Source: Microbacterium karelineae | GTDB taxonomy: Bacteria; Actinomycetota; Actinomycetes; Actinomycetales; Microbacteriaceae | Direction: 5' to 3' | Assembly: GCF_009745985.1 (NCBI RefSeq) | Contig: NZ_WFIX01000178.1 | Span: 1 to 49,682 of the forward strand | DNA: 49,682 bases | Shown: positions 45,249-49,682 of the stretch, one piece after another | How positions within the stretch are numbered: the stretch's first letter is position 1 | Layout of the letters: each line of letters begins with the position of its first letter | Position numbers and translations under genes: made by a program | The notes under the pieces: model-generated | Seen by the model: the letters and a program-made list of their open reading frames with translations, nothing else | Told to the model about the DNA's origin: nothing | Database searches by the model: none

Positions 45249-46889
45249 GTGACCGACGAGATCGACCTCACCCACCTCCCGCGCCTCCGCCGGACGGCGC
45301 CCACGATGCTCCGCCCCGAGCGGCCGGTGCCGCGGCGCCTCGCCGACCTCGCGCGGCACCTCGGGGGCGAGCTGCGGGGCGACGACGCGGCCGTGATCGG
45401 CGTCACCCTGTCGTCGAGCGACCTGGTGCCGGGGGAGATCTTCGTGGGGATCCGCGGCGCCCACCGCCACGGGGCGGCATTCGCATCGGCCGCCGCCGAC
45501 AGCGGCGCGGTCGCGGTGCTCACCGACGAGGACGGGGCGGACCTCGCCTCCCGCAGCGGGCTCCCGATCGTCATCGTCCCGGATCCGCGCCTCGCGCTGC
45601 CCGCCGCCGCCGCATGGGTGAACCGCACGGCGCCCGGCGACGAGCTCCCGCTGCTGCTGGGCACGACCGGCACCAACGGCAAGACGAGCGTCACCCACCT
45701 CCTCGAGGGGATGCTCACTCAGATCGGCGCCGTCGCCGGGGCATCGACGTCCGCCGAGCGCGTCGTCGCGGGCGAGCGCGTCGTCGCGGGGCTCACGAGC
45801 CCCGAGGCCACCGAGTTCCACGCGCAGCTCGCGCGCATGCGCGAGGCGGGCGTCGAGGCGGTGGGCATCGAGGTGAGCGCGCAGGCCGTCACGCGCCACC
45901 GCGTCGACGGGGTCGTCTTCGACGTCATGTCGTTCACGAACCTCAGCCACGATCACCTCGACGACTACGCCGACATGGACGAGTACTACGCCGCGAAGGC
46001 GCCGCTCTTCTCGGCGGCGCACGCGAAGCGCGCCGTGGTCTCGCTCGACTCGGCCGCGGGATCCCGCATCGTCCGCGACGCCGAGGTGCCCGTGACGACC
46101 ATCGCCACGCCCGAGATCGCGGCCGACCGCGCAGCCGCAGAGGCCGCCGACTGGATCGTCGAGGTCACGGTGGAGGAGCAGCGCGGCACGTCGTTCCGCC
46201 TCACCGGGCGCGGCGGCCGCACGCTCGAGACGACCGTCCCCGTCATCGGCGCCCACATGGCCTCGAACGCGGGCCTCTGCGTCGTGATGCTGCTCGAGGC
46301 GGGATACGGGTGGGAGCGGATCCGCGACGCCCTCACGCGCGACGGCGGCCTCATCGCCTGGGTGCCGGGCCGCACGCAGCTCGTCTCGGGCCCCGAGGGG
46401 CCCGCCGTGTACGTCGACTTCGGGCACACGCCCGACGCGTTCGAGAAGACGCTCGCCGCGGTCCGCCGCGTCACGCCGGGCCGCGTCATCATGCTCTTCG
46501 GCGCCGACGGCGACCGTGACGCGACCAAGCGCCGCGACATGGCCCGCGCGGCCGTCGAGGGCAGCGATGTCGTCGTCATCACCGACCACCATCCGCGCCA
46601 CGAGGACGCGGCATCGATCCGCCGCACCCTCCTCGACGGGGCCGCGGTCGCGGATCCCACCCACGAGGTCTACGAGGTCTCGCCGCCCGAGCGGGCGATC
46701 GTGCGGGCCGTGAGCCTCGCCGGCCCCGGCGACGCGATCCTCTGGGCCGGCCCCGGCCACCAGAACTATCGCGACATCGCGGGCGTGCAGTGGGGGTACT
46801 CGGCGCGCGAGCTGGCGCGCCGCGCCCTCATCGCGGCAGGCTGGCCCGCGCCCGACCGCGTGTGGCCGAACCCGTACGGCGACGAATGA
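45249..46889 (+). CDS. MurE-like Mur ligase family protein
   Basis: 546 residues from GTG. The three Mur-ligase domains are present: N-terminal UDP-binding part (DLARHLGGELRGDDAAVIGV), ATP loop GTTGTNGKTSVTH at residues 138-150, YYAAKAPLF with the carbamylated lysine, and C-terminal domain with DFGHTPDAFEKTL. MurE enzymes that add meso-diaminopimelate have a DNPR motif; here the equivalent reads TDHHPRHED, so the third-residue amino acid may differ. It lies between dxr and rseP rather than in a division/cell-wall cluster. It may be a second MurE-type ligase or serve a different substrate. Confidence 0.8.
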   Translation: MTDEIDLTHLPRLRRTAPTMLRPERPVPRRLADLARHLGGELRGDDAAVIGVTLSSSDLVPGEIFVGIRGAHRHGAAFASAAADSGAVAVLTDEDGADLASRSGLPIVIVPDPRLALPAAAAWVNRTAPGDELPLLLGTTGTNGKTSVTHLLEGMLTQIGAVAGASTSAERVVAGERVVAGLTSPEATEFHAQLARMREAGVEAVGIEVSAQAVTRHRVDGVVFDVMSFTNLSHDHLDDYADMDEYYAAKAPLFSAAHAKRAVVSLDSAAGSRIVRDAEVPVTTIATPEIAADRAAAEAADWIVEVTVEEQRGTSFRLTGRGGRTLETTVPVIGAHMASNAGLCVVMLLEAGYGWERIRDALTRDGGLIAWVPGRTQLVSGPEGPAVYVDFGHTPDAFEKTLAAVRRVTPGRVIMLFGADGDRDATKRRDMARAAVEGSDVVVITDHHPRHEDAASIRRTLLDGAAVADPTHEVYEVSPPERAIVRAVSLAGPGDAILWAGPGHQNYRDIAGVQWGYSARELARRALIAAGWPAPDRVWPNPYGDE

Positions 46890-46896
46890 TCTGCCG

Positions 46897-48189
46897 ATGA
46901 CCGCCGTCGCGTTCCTCGTGGGCGTGCTCGTCATGCTCGTCGGGCTCGCCGTGTCGATCGCGCTGCACGAGCTCGGGCACATCCTGCCCGCGAAGGCCTT
47001 CGGGGTGCGCGTCGGGCAGTACATGATCGGCTTCGGTCCGACGCTGTGGTCGAAGCAGATCGGCGAGACCGAGTACGGATTCAAGGCGCTGCCGCTCGGC
47101 GGATTCATCTCGATCGCGGGCATGTATCCGCCGAGCCCCGAGACGGAGGGGCGCCGGAAGCGGATCTGGTCGACGCTCGTGCAGGACGCACGCCTCGCGA
47201 ACGACGAGACCATCACGGAGGCGGGCGACCGCACCCTGTACCGGCAGGCGACGTGGAAGCGCGTCGTCGTGATGCTCGGCGGCCCGTTCATGAACCTCGT
47301 GCTCGCGATCGTCACCTTCTCGGTGCTGTTCAGCGGCATCGGCATGCAGCAGTCGACGACGACGGTCGCGTCGGTCTCCGAGTGCGTGCTGCCCGCCGGA
47401 TCCGCGCAGACCGAGTGCGGCGCCGACGATCCCACCTCTCCCGCCGCGGCCGCGGGCCTCGCACCCGGGGATGTGATCGTCGCCGTCGACGGGACGGATG
47501 TGTCGACCTTCGCGGAGGCCTCGGCCATCATCCGGGCGCACCCCGACGAGACGCTCGACGTCGTCGTCGACCGCGACGGATCCGAGCAGAACCTGCGGAT
47601 CACGCCCGTGCTCGCGACGAACACGTACACCGACGAGGCCGGCGAGCAGGTCACCGACGAGGTGGGCTTCGTGGGCTTCGGCCCCACATCGGAGCGCGTG
47701 CGGCAGCCGATCTGGACCGGCGCCGAGCAGGCGATCGACAACACGACGGCGGTCGCCGGGATCATCGTCGAGCTGCCCGTGCGCCTCTACGACACCGCCG
47801 TAGACCTGTTCACGGGCGGCGAGCGCGACGCCGACGGCCCGATCAGCGTGATCGGCGTCGGGAGGATCGCCGGCGAGGTCGCGGCGACCGAGGCGCCCAT
47901 CCTCGACCGTGTCGCCGTGATGCTGAGCCTCATCGGATCCCTCAACATCGCGCTCATGGTGTTCAACCTGATCCCGCTGCTGCCGCTCGACGGCGGCCAC
48001 GTCGTCGTCGCGCTGTGGGACGGCATCAAGCGGGCGGTCGCGAAGCTCACGGGCCGCCCCGCGCCGAGGCCCGCCGACGCGACCCGCCTCGTTCCGCTGA
48101 CGCTCGTCGTCGTCGTGCTCATGATCGGCATGGGCGCGCTGCTGTTCGCGGCGGACATCTTCAACCCGGTGGACCTCTTCGGGGGGTAG
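46897..48189 (+). CDS. Site-2 protease RseP-like (M50 family metallopeptidase)
   Basis: 430 residues. It is an intramembrane zinc protease, typically releasing an anti-sigma factor. The HELGH zinc site is at residues 24-28 in the first membrane helix. A PDZ domain lies around residues 185-235 (AGLAPGDVIVAVDGTDV). The second metal-site motif, NLIPLLPLDGGH with Asp365, is in the third helix. A long periplasmic insertion has cysteines in ECVLPAGSAQTECG, possibly a disulfide. It ends the dxr operon. In related genomes ispG follows; here an IS30 element starts 45 nt after the stop. Confidence 0.95.
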   Translation: MTAVAFLVGVLVMLVGLAVSIALHELGHILPAKAFGVRVGQYMIGFGPTLWSKQIGETEYGFKALPLGGFISIAGMYPPSPETEGRRKRIWSTLVQDARLANDETITEAGDRTLYRQATWKRVVVMLGGPFMNLVLAIVTFSVLFSGIGMQQSTTTVASVSECVLPAGSAQTECGADDPTSPAAAAGLAPGDVIVAVDGTDVSTFAEASAIIRAHPDETLDVVVDRDGSEQNLRITPVLATNTYTDEAGEQVTDEVGFVGFGPTSERVRQPIWTGAEQAIDNTTAVAGIIVELPVRLYDTAVDLFTGGERDADGPISVIGVGRIAGEVAATEAPILDRVAVMLSLIGSLNIALMVFNLIPLLPLDGGHVVVALWDGIKRAVAKLTGRPAPRPADATRLVPLTLVVVVLMIGMGALLFAADIFNPVDLFGG

Positions 48190-48219
48190 CCAACGGGATC
48201 CCCACTAGCCACGACACGC

Positions 48220-48237
48220 CCCAACGTGCGCGTTGGG
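48220..48237 (+). terminator. Hairpin after rseP, abutting the IS element
   Basis: CCCAACG/CGTTGGG form a perfect 7-bp stem with a TGCG loop, followed by TTCT. It starts 30 nt after the rseP stop. Its right arm overlaps the outermost bases of the IS30-like left inverted repeat, so it may be an old terminator into which the element inserted. Confidence 0.5.
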
Positions 48238-48259
48238 TTCTAGCGGTGGTCGCAACGCC
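48235..48259 (+). repeat. Left terminal inverted repeat of the IS30 element
   Basis: Contains GGTGGTCGCAACGCC; matches the reverse complement of the right end with four mismatches in 25. Confidence 0.75.
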
Positions 48260-48285
48260 CTGACTTTCAGGAGGTCGCGGCCATC

Positions 48286-49647
48286 GTGTCGTTTTCGGAG
48301 AAGCGTCAACAGTTCCTCGTCCTGCTCGACGAGGTCGGCAACGTGGGGATCGCCGCTCGCGAGCTGGGCGTGAACTACTACACCGCCCGCAATTGGGCGC
48401 GGAAAGCGGGAAAGCGATCGGTCCGCCAGCCGCGTCCGGATTCGCGCCAGGGCGAGTACAAGCGGCTCCGGGAAGAGGGAGCGTCTCGACGAGACGCGGC
48501 CCAGCGGGTCGGGATCCACGAACGCACCGCCCAGGACTGGGACCACGGTGTCCATCACTCGCGGAACTCGCGGTTTCATCCCGACGGGCGCCGCGTGAAT
48601 TACTCCACCGGTCAGGTCACGATGGAGTCCATGACGACTCCACCACCATCACAGGTTCCCGAGCAGACGGGTTCTCGTCTGCTGTCGCTTCCAGAACGGG
48701 AGAAGATCGCGGATCTGACCCGACTCGGTTGGTCGTTGCGGGCGATCGGCCGGGACCTGGGAAGGTCGGCATCGACGATCAAACGCGAGCTCGACGCCCG
48801 GACCACCGGCGGCGTCTATCTGCCGTATGGCGCGCATCGTGACGCGGCCGTGAAACGGGCGCGCCCGAAGCCAGCGAAGCTCGCCCAGCCGGGACGGCTG
48901 CGGGAGTTCGTGTCGGACCGGTTGGCGCAACAATGGTCTCCGGAGCAGATCAGCGGCGTCTTGTCGCGTGATCACGCCGGCGACGAGAGCATGCAGGTGA
49001 GCACGGAGACGATCTACCAGGCGATCTATGTCCAGGCCCGCGGCGGCCTGAAACGCGCCGTCGTCGACGCGCTGCGCACCGGACGGACCCGTCGTAAGCC
49101 GCACCGATCGCCGGGACACCGCACGAGCCGGTTCGTCGATCCGATGATCATGATCAGCGACCGCCCCGCGGACGTCGAAGACCGCGCCGTCCCCGGGCAC
49201 TGGGAAGGGGACCTGATCGTCGGGGCGGGCAACCAGTCCGCGATCGTCACCCTCGTCGAACGGTCCACGCGTTACGTGATGCTCGGGCATCTGCCTAGCG
49301 ACCATACCGCCGAGGCTGTCCGGGATGTTCTCGTCCCCCTGATCGGTTCGTTGCCTGCGCATCTGCGCGGGTCGCTGACCTGGGACCAGGGATCGGAGAT
49401 GGCCGACCACAAGGCATTCCGGATCGCCACGAACGTCCCGGTCTACTTCTGTGATCCCGCCGCGCCCTGGCAACGCGGCTCGAACGAGAACACCAACGGG
49501 CTGCTGCGGCAGTACTTCCCGAAGGGCACCGATCTGTCGATCCACGGTCCGGAAGATCTCGAGCACGTCGCGCAGAAACTCAACGGCCGTCCCCGCAAGA
49601 CACTCGGTTGGGACACCCCAGCCGAGCGTCTGCTACAACTCGTATAA
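48286..49647 (+). CDS. IS30 family transposase
   Basis: 453 residues from GTG with CAGGAGG upstream. Three helix-turn-helix segments lie in the N-terminal half (GIAARELGVNYYTARNWARK; RDAAQRVGIHERTAQDW; WSLRAIGRDLGRSASTIKRE). The last is the typical IS30 ORF start. The DDE catalytic core follows: HWEGDLIVGAGNQSAI (first Asp), TWDQGSEMADH (second Asp) and NENTNGLLRQYFPKGTDLS (Glu). The length is somewhat above the usual ~380-400 because of the N-terminal HTH pair. It is intact, so possibly active. Confidence 0.95.
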   Translation: MSFSEKRQQFLVLLDEVGNVGIAARELGVNYYTARNWARKAGKRSVRQPRPDSRQGEYKRLREEGASRRDAAQRVGIHERTAQDWDHGVHHSRNSRFHPDGRRVNYSTGQVTMESMTTPPPSQVPEQTGSRLLSLPEREKIADLTRLGWSLRAIGRDLGRSASTIKRELDARTTGGVYLPYGAHRDAAVKRARPKPAKLAQPGRLREFVSDRLAQQWSPEQISGVLSRDHAGDESMQVSTETIYQAIYVQARGGLKRAVVDALRTGRTRRKPHRSPGHRTSRFVDPMIMISDRPADVEDRAVPGHWEGDLIVGAGNQSAIVTLVERSTRYVMLGHLPSDHTAEAVRDVLVPLIGSLPAHLRGSLTWDQGSEMADHKAFRIATNVPVYFCDPAAPWQRGSNENTNGLLRQYFPKGTDLSIHGPEDLEHVAQKLNGRPRKTLGWDTPAERLLQLV

Positions 49648-49654
49648 AACACCC

Positions 49655-49679
49655 GGTGTTGCGACCACCACTGGAATCC
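49655..49679 (-). repeat. Right terminal inverted repeat of the IS30 element
   Basis: GGTGTTGCGACCACC and flanking bases mirror the left end; only 3 nt remain before the window edge. Confidence 0.75.
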
Positions 49680-49682
49680 GCC

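Larger units (their letters stand above)
48235..49679 (+). mobile_element. IS30-family insertion sequence (apparently complete)
   Basis: About 1.45 kb with one transposase gene and imperfect terminal inverted repeats of ~25 bp (48235-48259 and 49655-49679; 21 of 25 matching, core GGTGGTCGCAAC). Outer limits are uncertain by a few bases and no clear target duplication can be seen, since the window ends 3 nt after the right repeat. The element points away from rseP. Confidence 0.85.

Noticed and set aside
45099-47765. 888-codon leftward open frame across dxr, the MurE-like gene and rseP
   Set aside because: Spans three well-recognised rightward genes; low-complexity shadow.
48235-49682. Target-site duplication of the IS30 element
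   Set aside because: Only 3 nt remain after the right repeat, and no matching bases are seen with any reasonable end choice.

Overview
The window is high-GC DNA from an actinobacterium, most likely a Microbacterium-like member of the Microbacteriaceae. This rests on the gene order argS-lysA-hom-thrB-rho-prfA, followed by prmC, a Sua5/YrdC gene, a WecA-like transferase, an atpI-like gene and atpBEFHAGDC. The many GTG starts, the apparent leaderless promoters and the recognisable protein families point the same way. No rRNA, tRNA or CRISPR array was found.

Layout. Positions 1-3643 look like an accessory patch: a DUF222/HNH (13E12-repeat) protein cut by the window edge, the remnant of a GNAT acetyltransferase, and a DUF2510-DUF4041-T5orf172 protein with an apparent frameshift near its 3' end. 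The word GGATCC never occurs in this patch but is very frequent immediately to its right. Positions 3761-7994 carry a CPBP-type membrane protein, a secreted tannase/feruloyl-esterase-like enzyme, and two tandem SGNH-hydrolase lipoproteins.

Positions 8024-17038 are core genes: arginyl-tRNA synthetase, the lysine/threonine operon lysA-hom-thrB, Rho with a long repeat-rich N-terminus and a structured leader, and release factor 1. The usual prfA-prmC neighbourhood is then split by about 7.3 kb holding thrC, a padR-DUF1048-ABC exporter operon flanked by a 17-bp direct repeat, an amidase, and cysK-cysE. The core order resumes at prmC (24388), tsaC, a WecA/TagO-like transferase, two AtpI-like membrane proteins and the complete F1Fo ATP synthase operon. 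That operon is preceded by a strongly folded leader and closed by a 13-bp-stem terminator.

From 35281 onward come yaaA, a DUF5684 membrane protein with a proline-rich tail, a PP2C phosphatase coupled to an 18-codon leaderless upstream ORF, and a stand-alone two-P-loop FtsK/EccC-like ATPase. An asparaginase and an OsmC protein follow, sharing overlapping divergent leaderless promoters. Next are an acyltransferase, a two-domain FKBP lipoprotein, dxr, a MurE-like ligase and the site-2 protease RseP. An IS30-family element with its transposase and both inverted repeats fills the right end and abuts the hairpin after rseP.

The signals most worth a second look are the atpB leader RNA with its anti-Shine-Dalgarno segment, the uORF-PP2C-FtsK module, the padR-ABC block with its repeats, and the GGATCC word contrast.
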